Translations under genes and position numbers: made by a program | In this document: in pieces, positions 50,113 through 58,575 of the stretch | Layout of the letters: the number at the start of each line of letters is the position of its first letter | Numbering within the stretch: the stretch's first letter is position 1 | Assembly: GCF_001514265.1 (NCBI RefSeq) | Contig: NZ_KQ948992.1 | Location: 62,001 to 126,000, forward strand | Direction of reading: 5' to 3' | DNA length: 64,000 nt | From: Streptomyces resistomycificus | GTDB lineage: Bacteria; Actinomycetota; Actinomycetes; Streptomycetales; Streptomycetaceae | Notes under the pieces: model-generated | Databases searched by the model: none | What the model saw: the letters and a program-made list of their open reading frames with translations, nothing else | Told to the model about the DNA's origin: nothing

Positions 50113-51387
50113 TCAGGCCGTCCGGACCTCGGGTTCCGTACCGGCGGGGGTGGCGTCGGCAACCGTCTTTCCCTCCGCCGGAAGCCGCCGCATCAGCACC
50201 CCGAACCCGACCGCGGCCGCCGTCCCGACGACCGCGCACAGCCCCCACAGCCACTCGGCGCCGTAGCGGTCGATGACGACTCCGGACATCAGGGGTGCCA
50301 CCAGCGCGGCGACCGACCAGGACAGGGTGTACATGCCCTGGTACCGGCCTCGCCCGTTGGCCGGCGACAGCCGGACGACCAGCCCGGTCTGCGTGGGCGC
50401 GTTGATCATCTCGCCCAGTGTCCACACGCACACCGTGAGGGCGAACACGCCGATCGACCCGGCGAAGGCGGTGAGGCCGAAGCCGTATCCCGCGAGGAGG
50501 GACGACACGATGAGCAACCGCCTGGTGTCCCGGTGCTCGATGAACCGGGTGACCGGGATCTGCAGCACGACGATCAGCACGCCGTTGACGGCGATCGCCA
50601 TGCCGTAGTCGGCGGGCGTGAACCCGGCCGCGCCCATGGCCACCGGCAGGCCGACCGCGCCCTGCTGGAAGACGAGGGCGACGAGGAAGGACAGCCCGAC
50701 GACGCTCATGAACCGCCCGTCGCGAAGGACGTCACCGAGGCGGACGTCGTCGGTCGCGCGTACCCCGACCCCTGGCTCAGGCTTCCGAGCCACGGGCCGT
50801 GACTCGGGCAGCCGCAGGAACACCACGACCGCGCAGACGGCCGTCATCCCCGCCTCGAGCAGGAACCCGGCCCGGTAGCTGACCTCCGCGATGAACCCGG
50901 CCGCCATGGAGGAGACGGCGAACCCGAGGTTGATGGCCCAGTAGTTGAGCGAGAAGGCCCGCACCCGGTCCTCGGGCCGCACGATGTCGGCCATCATCGC
51001 CTGCACGGCCGGCCGGGAGGCGTTGGAGGCCATCCCGACGAGGAAGGCGACACCGGCGATGGCGAGGGGGTGGTGCACGAAGCCGAGCAGGGCGACGGAC
51101 GCGGCGGTCGACGCCTGGGCGATGAGCAGGGTGGGCCGGCGCCCGAGCCGGTCCGCCATCACCCCGCCGCCCAGCGAGGAGATCACCCCGCCCAGGCCGT
51201 GCAGCGAGGCGACGAGACCGGCGTACGAGGCGGAGTAGCCGCGGTCGAGGGTCAGGTAGAGGGCCATGAAGGTGGCGACGAAGGCGCCCAGCCGGTTGAC
51301 CAGCGTGCTGGTCCACAACCACCAGAACTCACGGGGGAGGCCGGAGACCGTCTCGCGGGTGGCACGTCTCAGGGCGGCGACGGACAT
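50113..51387 (-). CDS. Major facilitator superfamily transporter
   Basis: 424 residues with 12 predicted transmembrane helices. The A-motif-like loop GGGVMADRLGRRPTLL lies between helices 2 and 3, and a central cytoplasmic loop RKPEPGVGVRATDD precedes helix 7. It is probably a drug or metabolite exporter of the DHA class. ATG at 51387 has GGGGGAT ahead of it. Substrate not deducible. Confidence 0.9.
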   Translation of the reverse strand: MSVAALRRATRETVSGLPREFWWLWTSTLVNRLGAFVATFMALYLTLDRGYSASYAGLVASLHGLGGVISSLGGGVMADRLGRRPTLLIAQASTAASVALLGFVHHPLAIAGVAFLVGMASNASRPAVQAMMADIVRPEDRVRAFSLNYWAINLGFAVSSMAAGFIAEVSYRAGFLLEAGMTAVCAVVVFLRLPESRPVARKPEPGVGVRATDDVRLGDVLRDGRFMSVVGLSFLVALVFQQGAVGLPVAMGAAGFTPADYGMAIAVNGVLIVVLQIPVTRFIEHRDTRRLLIVSSLLAGYGFGLTAFAGSIGVFALTVCVWTLGEMINAPTQTGLVVRLSPANGRGRYQGMYTLSWSVAALVAPLMSGVVIDRYGAEWLWGLCAVVGTAAAVGFGVLMRRLPAEGKTVADATPAGTEPEVRTA

Positions 51388-51566
51388 GACGGATCCCCCA
51401 CGGATGCGATCGGCTCGGCAAGAGGCCCGGATGTAAGAGGCTCGGGCGGCGAGCAAACATTACGAGCCTGGTGGGGGCGAGGACCACTCAATTAACAGAT
51501 CCCGTCAACTGTCCGGCTGACGGGCGGACGCCCAACGGATCAAAGCCTTCGTTTACGCTCATACGC

Positions 51567-52328
51567 ATGGCCGACGCACCGTACAAGCTGATCCTCCTCC
51601 GCCACGGCGAGAGCGAATGGAACGCGAAGAACCTGTTCACCGGCTGGGTGGACGTCAACCTCAACGAGAAGGGCGAGAAGGAGGCAGTCCGCGGCGGTGA
51701 GCTGCTCAAGGACGCCGGCCTGCTCCCCGACGTGGTCCACACGTCCCTCCAGAAGCGCGCCATCCGCACCGCCCAGCTCGCCCTGGAGTCCGCGGACCGC
51801 CACTGGATCCCGGTCCACCGCAGCTGGCGCCTCAACGAGCGCCACTACGGCGCCCTCCAGGGCAAGGACAAGGCCCAGACCCTCGCCGAGTTCGGCGAGG
51901 AGCAGTTCATGCTGTGGCGCCGCTCCTACGACACCCCGCCGCCCCCGCTCGCGGACGACTCGGAGTTCTCCCAGGCCTCGGACGCGCGCTACGCGACGAT
52001 CCCGCCGGAGATCCGCCCCCGCACGGAGTGCCTCAAGGACGTCGTCGGCCGCATGCTGCCGTACTGGTACGACGGCATCGTCCCCGACCTCCTCGCCGGC
52101 CGCACGGTCCTCGTCGCCGCCCACGGCAACTCCCTCCGCGCCCTCGTCAAGCACCTCGACGGCATCTCCGACGCCGACATCGCGGGCCTGAACATCCCGA
52201 CGGGCATCCCGCTGGCGTACGAGCTCGACGCCGACTTCAAGCCGGTGAAGCCCGGAGGCACGTACCTCGACCCGGAGGCCGCCGCGGCGGCGATCGAGGC
52301 GGTCAAGAACCAGGGCAAGAAGAAGTAA
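51567..52328 (+). CDS. gpmA: 2,3-bisphosphoglycerate-dependent phosphoglycerate mutase
   Basis: 253 residues. Glycolytic interconversion of 3- and 2-phosphoglycerate. The phospho-histidine motif LLRHGESEWN has His13. RLNERHYGALQG near residue 88 and VAAHGNSLRAL near 178 complete the active site. TACGCT at 51554-51559 lies 7 nt before the ATG, so the mRNA is probably leaderless. A strong terminator follows. Synteny with mshA matches mycobacteria. Confidence 0.97.
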   Translation: MADAPYKLILLRHGESEWNAKNLFTGWVDVNLNEKGEKEAVRGGELLKDAGLLPDVVHTSLQKRAIRTAQLALESADRHWIPVHRSWRLNERHYGALQGKDKAQTLAEFGEEQFMLWRRSYDTPPPPLADDSEFSQASDARYATIPPEIRPRTECLKDVVGRMLPYWYDGIVPDLLAGRTVLVAAHGNSLRALVKHLDGISDADIAGLNIPTGIPLAYELDADFKPVKPGGTYLDPEAAAAAIEAVKNQGKKK

Positions 52329-52341
52329 CGCGACGCTGATA

Positions 52342-52382
52342 AGCCCCCGACCTGCGGTTTCTTGGCAGGGCGGGGGCTTTTT
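52342..52382 (+). terminator. Rho-independent terminator of gpmA
   Basis: AGCCCCCG (52342-52349) pairs with CGGGGGCT (52371-52378), and inner CCTGC pairs with GCAGG, before a run of T (52378-52382). Confidence 0.92.
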
Positions 52383-52529
52383 GGTGGGGTCGGGCCGTCT
52401 CTGGGCCGTCAGGTCCGGCGGCGGGGTCAGGCCGCCAGGTAGCCGCCGGAGTCCGGCCGCACGATGAGCGGGGCGGGTTGTTCCCGTGGACCAGGTCGAA
52501 CGCGAAGCGGCGGCGGTGGTAGTCGGGCA
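52383..52529 (-). other. Gene-poor gap with a possible gene remnant
   Basis: This 147-bp interval before the IS remnant holds a short minus-strand frame ending PLIVRPDSGGYLAA that looks like the C-terminus of a broken enzyme gene. I cannot place the family. Confidence 0.3.
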
Positions 52530-53330
52530 GTGAGCGTTTTCCATCCTCACTCTGAGCTGGTCAGATGAAGGGTGAGGACGGCCTGGTTCACCGCCTTCTG
52601 CCGGTGGAGAGGGTCTCCCACCCGCCCCGGTACGGGGTGCGGATCGTGCCGCTGGCGCCCCGGTAGGCCTTGTCCGCCCAGCACGGGATGCCGACGCCGG
52701 CGAGGGTGTCGAGGATGCCGTGTTCGCGGGCCGCGCGGATGTCGTGGACGGCGCCGGGCAGGGGAGGTGAGGCCCACAGCAGTCGGCCGAAGGGGTCGGC
52801 GAGGACCTGCACGTTCATCCCGTGCCTCTTGTGCTTGCCCGAGTGGAACGGCCGGTCCGCGGCGATGCGGTCGATCGGCAGCAGTGTGCCGTCCAGCTTC
52901 AGATACGCCTTCACCGAAGCAGTCCGCACCGCGTCTGCCAGGCTGGGAGCGAGAGCGGCCAGGAGGTCGACGGCCTCGGTGACGTAGCGATAGGCCGTCG
53001 TGGTGCCGACACCGAACCCTGCCGCAAGCTGAGCGTACGTGTGCCCCACCCGCAGGTGGGCGAGCGTGAGCAGAGCCTGGCGGCCCGCACTCAGGCGCCG
53101 CCAACGGGAGCCGATCGCACGGCGGTGCCGCCGCAACTGCTGCGCGAGGAAGCGAAGGGCAGAGCCGGGCACGTCGACGCCCGACGGGTAGACAAGCACG
53201 TGAAGCCTCTGGTGGAGACGGTTCTTTTGGTCGAAAACCCATCTACCAGGGGCTTCACCACGCTGTCAGCCCAACTCCCCGACTGAGGTACCGGGTTGGA
53301 AAGGGCTCGGTGAGCATTTTTGCATCTCAC
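52530..53330 (-). mobile_element. Internally deleted IS5-type insertion sequence
   Basis: An approximately 800-bp unit with related sequences at both ends: GTGAGCGTTTTCCATCCTCAC (52530-52550) and GTGAGCATTTTTGCATCTCAC (53310-53330). Each is a partial palindrome itself. The transposase frame (53199-52588) gives a good DDE-type region: SVKAYLKLDGTLLPIDRIAA, KRHGMNVQVLADPFGRLLWA, CWADKAYRGASG. The last catalytic region is deleted: ETLSTG leads through a one-base shift to KAVNQAVLTLHLTSSE (ending near 52547). It is almost certainly non-autonomous. Confidence 0.75.
52588..53199 (-). pseudogene. IS5-family transposase, C-terminally deleted
   Basis: 203 codons before a premature stop. The helix-turn-helix (YAQLAAGFGVGTTTAYRYVTEA) and the DDE_Tnp_4-type core (DGTLLP, DKAYRGA) are clear. 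Family members continue about 40-60 residues past the STGQ region with the catalytic Glu. Here that stretch is missing, and the true C-terminus lies out of frame downstream. Confidence 0.8.
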
Positions 53331-53368
53331 GTTGGCGAGGTGCGCCGCCCGGCCGACCGGGATGCAGC

Positions 53369-54556
53369 TCAGGCGAGGGCATCGAGACGGTGTGACAGGA
53401 ACCCCGCCATCGCGCGGACCCCGATACCGATCGCGTGCTCGTCGGCGGCGAAGTCCGGGGAGTGGGGGACCCCGTTGATGCCCGCTTCCGGGTTGGCGAC
53501 GCCGAGGTAGAACATCGCTCCGGACACCTGGTGCAGGAAGTACGCGAAGTCCTCGCCGTTGAACGGATACGCCGCGTGCAACAGCATGACCGCGTCCGCA
53601 CCCAGGGCGCCTCGCAGGTACGAGGCTGCCGCCGCGTTGAGCTCCGGCGAGCACACCATGGCGGGCAACGGAGGCTCGGTGAACTCCACCCGCCCACGGG
53701 GCAGCGCATCCACCCAGCGCCGCACCTCCTCACGGATCTCGGCGTACCGGCTCTCAGGCCAGGCCCGCAGATAGGCGTGCACGCGCGCGCCATCATCGCC
53801 AGAGCTCGAATGGGACAGGGCGTAGACAAAGCGCGCCAGCGGGCCGTCCGGGGTCTGCATGTCGTCCATGAGCTGCTGGAGCTGTCCGGGCGTCTGCGGG
53901 CGCCCGACAGTCGACAATCCGTCGATCATGGCGACGAGCCGCTTGGCGTCGTCGGCGGCGCCCGGCCCCGCCAGCTCGATCCGGAAGCGGTCTTGCCCCG
54001 GCTGACCCGGCCCGACCGCGAACGTGCCGACTGGATTGGAGCCGCAGTGCAGCGCGTAGATCTCCCGCGGCGCGGTCCGCTCCAGGACCCCGTCCTCGAT
54101 CATCGCCCGGGCGCCCTCGCACGTCTCCTCGGCCGGCTGGAAGACGAAGACGACCCGGCCGTTCAGCTGCTTCCGCAGCCGTGCGAGGACCAAGGCGATA
54201 CCCACCCCGATCGCCGTGTGCAGGTCGTGGCCGCACAGGTGGGCCGCCCCCGGGACCTGCGAGGCGAAGGCACAGTCGAACAGTTCGTCGTCGTCGACCG
54301 CGTCCATGTCGGCCCGGTAGGCGACGGTCGGGCCCTCGCCCGCACCGTCGAGCACCGCCACCACACCATGGCCGCCCACGCCGGTTACGACGGCCAGACC
54401 CGCGGCGCGAAGCCGCTCGGCGACCAGTGCTGATGTGCGCCGCTCCTCACCGGCAAGATCGGGATGCCGGTGGATGTCGCGGCGCATCCCGATCAGCTCA
54501 TCGTCGATCTCGGCCGCAATCTTGTCGATCATCGCGTGGTCCAGCGCGGAAGACAT
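53369..54556 (-). CDS. M20-family amidohydrolase
   Basis: 395 residues. Metal-site motifs: VAYRADMDAV near residue 80, HLCGHDLHTAIGVG near 105, VFVFQPAEETCEGA near 135, LHCG near 168, and a late FNGEDFAYFLHQ. It resembles indole-acetyl-amino-acid/N-acyl-amino-acid hydrolases of the M20D branch, probably a zinc or manganese aminoacylase. A deletion in the lid or dimerisation domain is not evident. TAGCCT 7 nt before the ATG at 54556 (minus strand) suggests leaderless initiation. Confidence 0.88.
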   Translation of the reverse strand: MSSALDHAMIDKIAAEIDDELIGMRRDIHRHPDLAGEERRTSALVAERLRAAGLAVVTGVGGHGVVAVLDGAGEGPTVAYRADMDAVDDDELFDCAFASQVPGAAHLCGHDLHTAIGVGIALVLARLRKQLNGRVVFVFQPAEETCEGARAMIEDGVLERTAPREIYALHCGSNPVGTFAVGPGQPGQDRFRIELAGPGAADDAKRLVAMIDGLSTVGRPQTPGQLQQLMDDMQTPDGPLARFVYALSHSSSGDDGARVHAYLRAWPESRYAEIREEVRRWVDALPRGRVEFTEPPLPAMVCSPELNAAAASYLRGALGADAVMLLHAAYPFNGEDFAYFLHQVSGAMFYLGVANPEAGINGVPHSPDFAADEHAIGIGVRAMAGFLSHRLDALA

Positions 54557-54566
54557 GCGCCGGAGG

Positions 54567-54838
54567 CTACAGGAGCCGATCTCCAACCCGGCCTTCAAGT
54601 TGAAGAAGGCTCATTGCCAGGGGGCGGCACACGGCCGGGCCGGACTGCCGTGGTGGGGCGACCACGGGCCCGACCATGAACGTCTGGCGGTACTCACCCG
54701 GGCTGCCGCCGAACGGCCCGTACATGTCCAGTTCCCTGCCGACCACCACCCCGGGGTCGACCGTGTCGGGGCGCAGGCAGACACCGACCAGCACGATCTC
54801 CGCACCGGCCGGTGCGCCGTCGACGACCCGGGCGAGAA
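54567..54838 (-). pseudogene. Zinc alcohol-dehydrogenase C-terminal fragment
   Basis: A frame reading QVLARVVDGAPAGAEIVLVG, CLRPDTVDP and GRELDMYGPFGGSPGEYRQTF. It resembles the coenzyme-domain end of medium-chain dehydrogenases (typically '..VVGVCxxPDTxxPxxGxxKExxL'). It starts abruptly 14 bp from the cellulase stop and ends in unrelated sequence, so both ends are lost. It marks a rearrangement junction. Confidence 0.45.
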
Positions 54839-54851
54839 CCTGGGCACTCGG

Positions 54852-56348
54852 TTATGGGGTCGAGTAGGGGTCTTGGCTGATCAGGTGGGCCTTCAGACCC
54901 TCTCCGACGCCGGGCTCCGGGGTGCCCGCCCAGTCCTTGATGAGTACGCCACCATTGCTGCAGCCCCAGGGGTTCCAGGTCCACGCGAGATAACTCATGT
55001 TGTGCGCGTCGGCCCAGTCCACCAACTGCTGCATGTAGTCGAAGCCGCAGTTGTCCTGGCCGAACTCACCGATGACGACCGGCACGTGCTGGGCGAGCGG
55101 CGCGACCTGGCTGTCCCAGCAGGACACTGTCGCACAGGCGTTGAAGCTGTACGAATGCCAGGACGCGGCGAGGTTGTTCAGCGGGTCGTTCGGCATGTGC
55201 GTCAGCCACTCGCGCATGTCGTTGGCCCACTCAAGGCCACCCAGCATGAGGACGTTGGTCGCGCCGGTGGCCCGGACCGCGTCGACGAGGTCCTGCATGC
55301 CGGCCGTCTCGTACGGGAGGCCCGTGCAGGTGCCGCCGTCGCGCCAGCACTGCCAGCCGACGGTCTTGTCCCAGCCGGCGGCGATCTCCGGGTACGGCTC
55401 GTTGAACAGATCGAGGACGACGGCGTCATTGCCCTTGAAGGTGTTGGCGACACCGGTCCAGAACTGGGGGGCGTACTGCGCGTCCGGCATGGGTTTCTGG
55501 CAGGTCGCGGTGGCGTCCTTGCAGTGCCACTCCGGCCCGTTGGTATAGGCGCCCCGCGTCCAGTGCAGGTCGAGGATCGGGGTGATGCCATTGGCGACCA
55601 GCAGGTTGACGTAATCTTTGACGCCCTGCTGGTAAGCGGTCCCCTTGGGCGAGCCGTTGAGGCCGAGCCAGCATTCCTCGTTCAACGGCACACGCACCGC
55701 GTGGATGTTCCAGGTCTTCATCGCGTCGACGGAAGCCTGGTCGACCGGGCCGCCGTCCCACAGTCCCTTGCCCTGAACACAAGCGTATTCACCGCTGGAG
55801 CGGTCCACGCCCAGCAGCCGGTACGGCTTGCCGCTCGCGGTGACGATCTTGTTGCCGGAAACCTTCAGCTCCGGGGCCGGACCGCTGGGACCGCCGGTCG
55901 GAGTGGTGGTGGGGCTGGGGGTCGGGGATGTCACCGAGCCGGTACAGGTCACGCCGTTGAGCGCAACCGATGCGGGTTGCGGATTGGCGCCCTTCCACGC
56001 ACCGTTGAACCCGATGGACGCCGACCCGCCCGTGTCCAGCGTCCCGTTCCAGTCGAGGTTGGTGGCGGACACGTGGGTTCCGGACTGTGCCCAGGTGGCA
56101 CTCCAGCCGTTGGTGACCTTCTGGTCGGAGTTCGGGAAGTCGAACGTCGCGGTCCACCCTCGCACGGGGGAGCCGAGATTGGTGATGGCCAGGTCCGCGG
56201 TGAACCCTCCCGGCCATTCGCTCTGCACCTTGTACGCGACCGAGCAGCCGGTGGCGGCTGCCGATGCGGGCAGGGTGGCGATGGCAAGGCCACCCAGGAT
56301 CAGTGCACCGGCGGCGCCGGTGGCTATCAAGGTGTGACGACGTTTCAC
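54852..56348 (-). CDS. Secreted GH5 endoglucanase with N-terminal CBM2
   Basis: 498 residues. Signal peptide (1-31, ending TLPASA), CBM2 cellulose-binding module (about 33-135, ATGCSVAYKVQSEWPGGFTADL), a Pro/Thr/Ser linker (about 138-160) and a GH5 catalytic domain (about 165-498). Acid/base Glu is in LDLFNEPYPE (near 317) and the nucleophile Glu in VVIGEFGQDNC (near 428). It should cleave internal beta-1,4 bonds of cellulose or mannan-like chains outside the cell. No CebR box lies directly upstream. The Cip1-like gene with its CebR box is 190 bp upstream on the same strand, so co-transcription is likely. Confidence 0.94.
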   Translation of the reverse strand: MKRRHTLIATGAAGALILGGLAIATLPASAAATGCSVAYKVQSEWPGGFTADLAITNLGSPVRGWTATFDFPNSDQKVTNGWSATWAQSGTHVSATNLDWNGTLDTGGSASIGFNGAWKGANPQPASVALNGVTCTGSVTSPTPSPTTTPTGGPSGPAPELKVSGNKIVTASGKPYRLLGVDRSSGEYACVQGKGLWDGGPVDQASVDAMKTWNIHAVRVPLNEECWLGLNGSPKGTAYQQGVKDYVNLLVANGITPILDLHWTRGAYTNGPEWHCKDATATCQKPMPDAQYAPQFWTGVANTFKGNDAVVLDLFNEPYPEIAAGWDKTVGWQCWRDGGTCTGLPYETAGMQDLVDAVRATGATNVLMLGGLEWANDMREWLTHMPNDPLNNLAASWHSYSFNACATVSCWDSQVAPLAQHVPVVIGEFGQDNCGFDYMQQLVDWADAHNMSYLAWTWNPWGCSNGGVLIKDWAGTPEPGVGEGLKAHLISQDPYSTP

Positions 56349-56539
56349 CTGATCTCCTTGTTGAGTAAGGGATCGATGAGCTCGATACCCATCTGATCGA
56401 CGGACGGGTGAGCCAGGGCCCAGGCCGAGGGCCTGCAGCTGACCGGTCCACCAGGCGGGTGCTGCGCGCCGTACGGATCAAGGAATCGACAACTGTCGCG
56501 CGTTCAGATCCTGTCGTCCCGGCACATTCCATGCGGGCG

Positions 56540-57275
56540 TCAGCAGCCGATCGGTGAGGGGCCCAGGGCCACGTCGTCGAACCAGAGAGTGTCGTCCCCG
56601 GTGCTGTAGCTCTCCCAGCCCAGGCGCAGGCCGGTGGGGCGGGGAGGGGTCCTGCGGGCGAGCCACTGCCCGTCGACGTTCTGGGTCGGCACCCCGTCCA
56701 CGCGCAGTCCGGCGATCTCCTGGTCGTCGACCCAGGTGCGCATGGACTGGGCGGTGGTGTCGATCTGGTACCGCAGGCACAGCCACCGGCCGGTCGCCAG
56801 CGGGGTGCTGAGCGTGACACCCGCCGGGCTCTGTTCCGGCAGCGTCGCGTCGTCGCTCTCGCGGTTCCACTGCAGCGCGCCGTTCTGCCTGCCGACGCGC
56901 AGCGCCTTGCTGCCCTGTGAGGCGTCCGGCATGGACACGAAGGTGACGTGGTTGATGGGCAGGGCGGTGGTGTGCCGGACCCGCATCCGCACGTACACCA
57001 CGGGCCCGACGGAGGACAGATCGCGGGTGGAGGCTGCGAAGACGTGGTTGCAGTAGCCGGCGCCGCCGTCGACGCGCAGCGACCTGGTGCCGCTGTAGGC
57101 GACGGACGTGTCGACGCTGACCTTCCCCGTTCCCCAAGACCTCAGTGGCGGCGGCGCTCGCCACGGGCGGCTGGGCGGCCGCGGCCACGACGGGTAACGC
57201 GGCACAGCAAAGCGCTGCCAGCAACACCGCAATGCGCTTTCGGGCGGGCGAGCGGTGGATCGAAAGAAGCTGCAT
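56540..57275 (-). pseudogene. Cip1-like secreted protein with frameshift/deletion
   Basis: From ATG 57275 a signal peptide is read (KRIAVLLAALCCAALPVVAAA, then PVASAAATEVLGNGEG). The protein body is in the next frame: TGKVSVDTSVAYSGTRSLRV, then YVRMRVRHTTALPINHVTF, QNGALQWNRESDDATLPEQS and GWESYSTGDDTLWFDDVALG. These match Cip1-like core domains of cellulolytic Streptomyces as I recall them. A piece of the mature N-terminus (before 'GTGKVSV') appears deleted together with a frame change near 57130. The intact protein would be a cellulose-associated accessory factor. Confidence 0.65.
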
Positions 57276-57358
57276 GGGGGATCCGCCTTCTTCGTGACGG
57301 GGCGCCGTGACGTTCCTGTGGGACTCCTCCCGGAGTGAGCGCTGGAGCACCCCCATTG

Positions 57359-57372
57359 TGGGAGCGCTCCCA
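57359..57372. promoter_or_regulatory. CebR box
   Basis: TGGGAGCGCTCCCA is a perfect 14-bp palindrome and exactly the CebR operator of Streptomyces, which releases cellulase genes in the presence of cello-oligosaccharides. It lies 84 bp upstream of the Cip1-like start, with flanking G/C extending the symmetry (GTGGGAGCGCTCCCAC). Confidence 0.9.
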
Positions 57373-57491
57373 CAGTCTCCGTATCCGGGACTGTAGAAGA
57401 GGGTCATGACCCTGACAAGGGGTCGCGTGCCCGTCGGAGTTTTCGCCGTGTCCGGGCTGGGGCGTGTGCCCGGCCCGGACAGGGGGTGGAA

Positions 57492-57674
57492 TCAGTTGGG
57501 GTTCGGCCTCTGCTTGGTGCCGCCGCTGCAGGTCCACAGCTGGACCGGGGCGCCGTCGGTGGTGGAGGCGCCGGTGACATCGAGGGACAGGCGGGACGGG
57601 GCGGGACTGGACTGGACGTCGGTGACGATCTCGCCGGGGTTGAGGTCCCCTGCTGGTGGGCCCCGCCCTGGCAA
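57492..57674 (-). pseudogene. Ricin-type beta-trefoil (CBM13-like) C-terminal fragment
   Basis: The frame ends SLDVTGASTTDGAPVQLWTC then SGGTKQRPNPN. The 'LDV-GASTxDGAPVQLWxC-GGxNQ' pattern is the repeat of ricin-B lectin or CBM13 modules, found at the end of many secreted glycosidases. QRW is replaced by QRP at the last position. It is the tail of a lost secreted enzyme, consistent with the polysaccharide-degradation theme. Confidence 0.55.
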
Positions 57675-57897
57675 TGAACCGGGACGTTTTCGGCATCCTC
57701 CCAGACCAGAGCCGAGTGCTGCGGGCCCGTCCGGCCCAACAGCTCCTCACGCGACTGGGCCCGACCGCCGAGTCCCGCAGTCTGATCAGCAGGCGTCCGA
57801 TCAGCTCATGCAAGCCCCCTACCGTCCGACCGAACCGTCGGGCCATCTGCCCGAGGGGAGCCTGTGCAGCTAGAGGTTGTCCCGTATGGGATGGGAG

Positions 57898-57997
57898 TTA
57901 TCCAGTGAGGGCCAGGTTGTGCAGTCGGGCGATGCCGAGCATGGCCTGGTGGCCTGGTGAACTCCGTCGCCCTTGAGTCGGCAGTCCCGCAGGATGG
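57898..57997 (-). pseudogene. IS transposase C-terminal remnant
   Basis: ILRDCRLKGDGVHQA leads, after an apparent 8-bp duplication (CAGGCCAC repeated), into the frame QAMLGIARLHNLALTG ending in TAA at 57898. This resembles the C-terminus of Streptomyces IS5-type transposases. A second mobile-element scar 4.5 kb from the first. Confidence 0.5.
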
Positions 57998-58178
57998 CGC
58001 GGGCGGGAGGCGTTCGACATGGCGAGGCCCTGCGGATCGGTCCGTGAGGGGTGATCTCCACGTGGACCGGGGCGCGCGCTCAGGCATGAGTGCGGGTGCC
58101 CATCTCCGTACGGGTTTCCGCCCATGCCGTCTCGACGAGCAGGGGGGGCGGGACCCTTTCGAGTCCCGCCCATGCGGT

Positions 58179-58541
58179 CTACGACATGTGGAACGTCGTC
58201 GTCCGGCCCTTCGTATTGGGGACGTACTTCTGCTTCCAGGTCCAGGCGCCGCTGCCGAACTGGGAGTGGAGTTCGACCGAGGAGTTCTTCTTCCACCAGT
58301 AGTCCCACATGGTGGCGCAGGTGTGGGGGTAGGCGTCCCAGATCGGGGAGTCGTCCCACTCGTTGTGCTGGTTGTAGCCCCTGACCCAGAACCGCAGGTT
58401 CGAGTTCGAGTCGTTGCAGACCGTGATCTGTATGGCGGGGACCCCGTCGGCGGCGCTGGCCGTTGTGGGGAGGGCCAGGCCGCCGAGGACGGCGGCCGCC
58501 GTGAGCGCGGTTACGGCGAACTTCCTTTTGATGTCACGCAT
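58179..58541 (-). CDS. Small secreted protein
   Basis: 120 residues. Signal peptide 1-30 (KFAVTALTAAAVLGGLALPTTASA). The mature 90 residues are aromatic-rich (LRFWVRGYNQHNEWDDSPIWDAYPH) with two Cys (TVCNDSN, HTCATMW) that may form one disulfide. It ends WTWKQKYVPNTKG. No family recognised; looks like a small beta-rich extracellular or carbohydrate-facing protein. Between it and the next gene 34 bp remain. Confidence 0.8.
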   Translation of the reverse strand: MRDIKRKFAVTALTAAAVLGGLALPTTASAADGVPAIQITVCNDSNSNLRFWVRGYNQHNEWDDSPIWDAYPHTCATMWDYWWKKNSSVELHSQFGSGAWTWKQKYVPNTKGRTTTFHMS

Positions 58542-58575
58542 TTCACTGTCACCGTTCTGTTCGAGTGAGGGGGGA

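Larger units (their letters stand above)
57373..58178. other. Gene-poor 800-bp stretch with gene remnants
   Basis: No intact gene is seen. It holds the lectin-like tail at 57492-57674, an uninterpreted minus-strand segment (57680-57860) and an IS transposase tail at 57898-57997. The remainder up to the small secreted protein gene has only shadow frames. Confidence 0.6.

Noticed and set aside
57680..57860. Minus-strand segment with GRTVGGLHELIGRLLIRLRD as a possible gene fragment
   Set aside because: It has some protein-like character, but I could not connect it to a known family or join it across frames, so no call is made.
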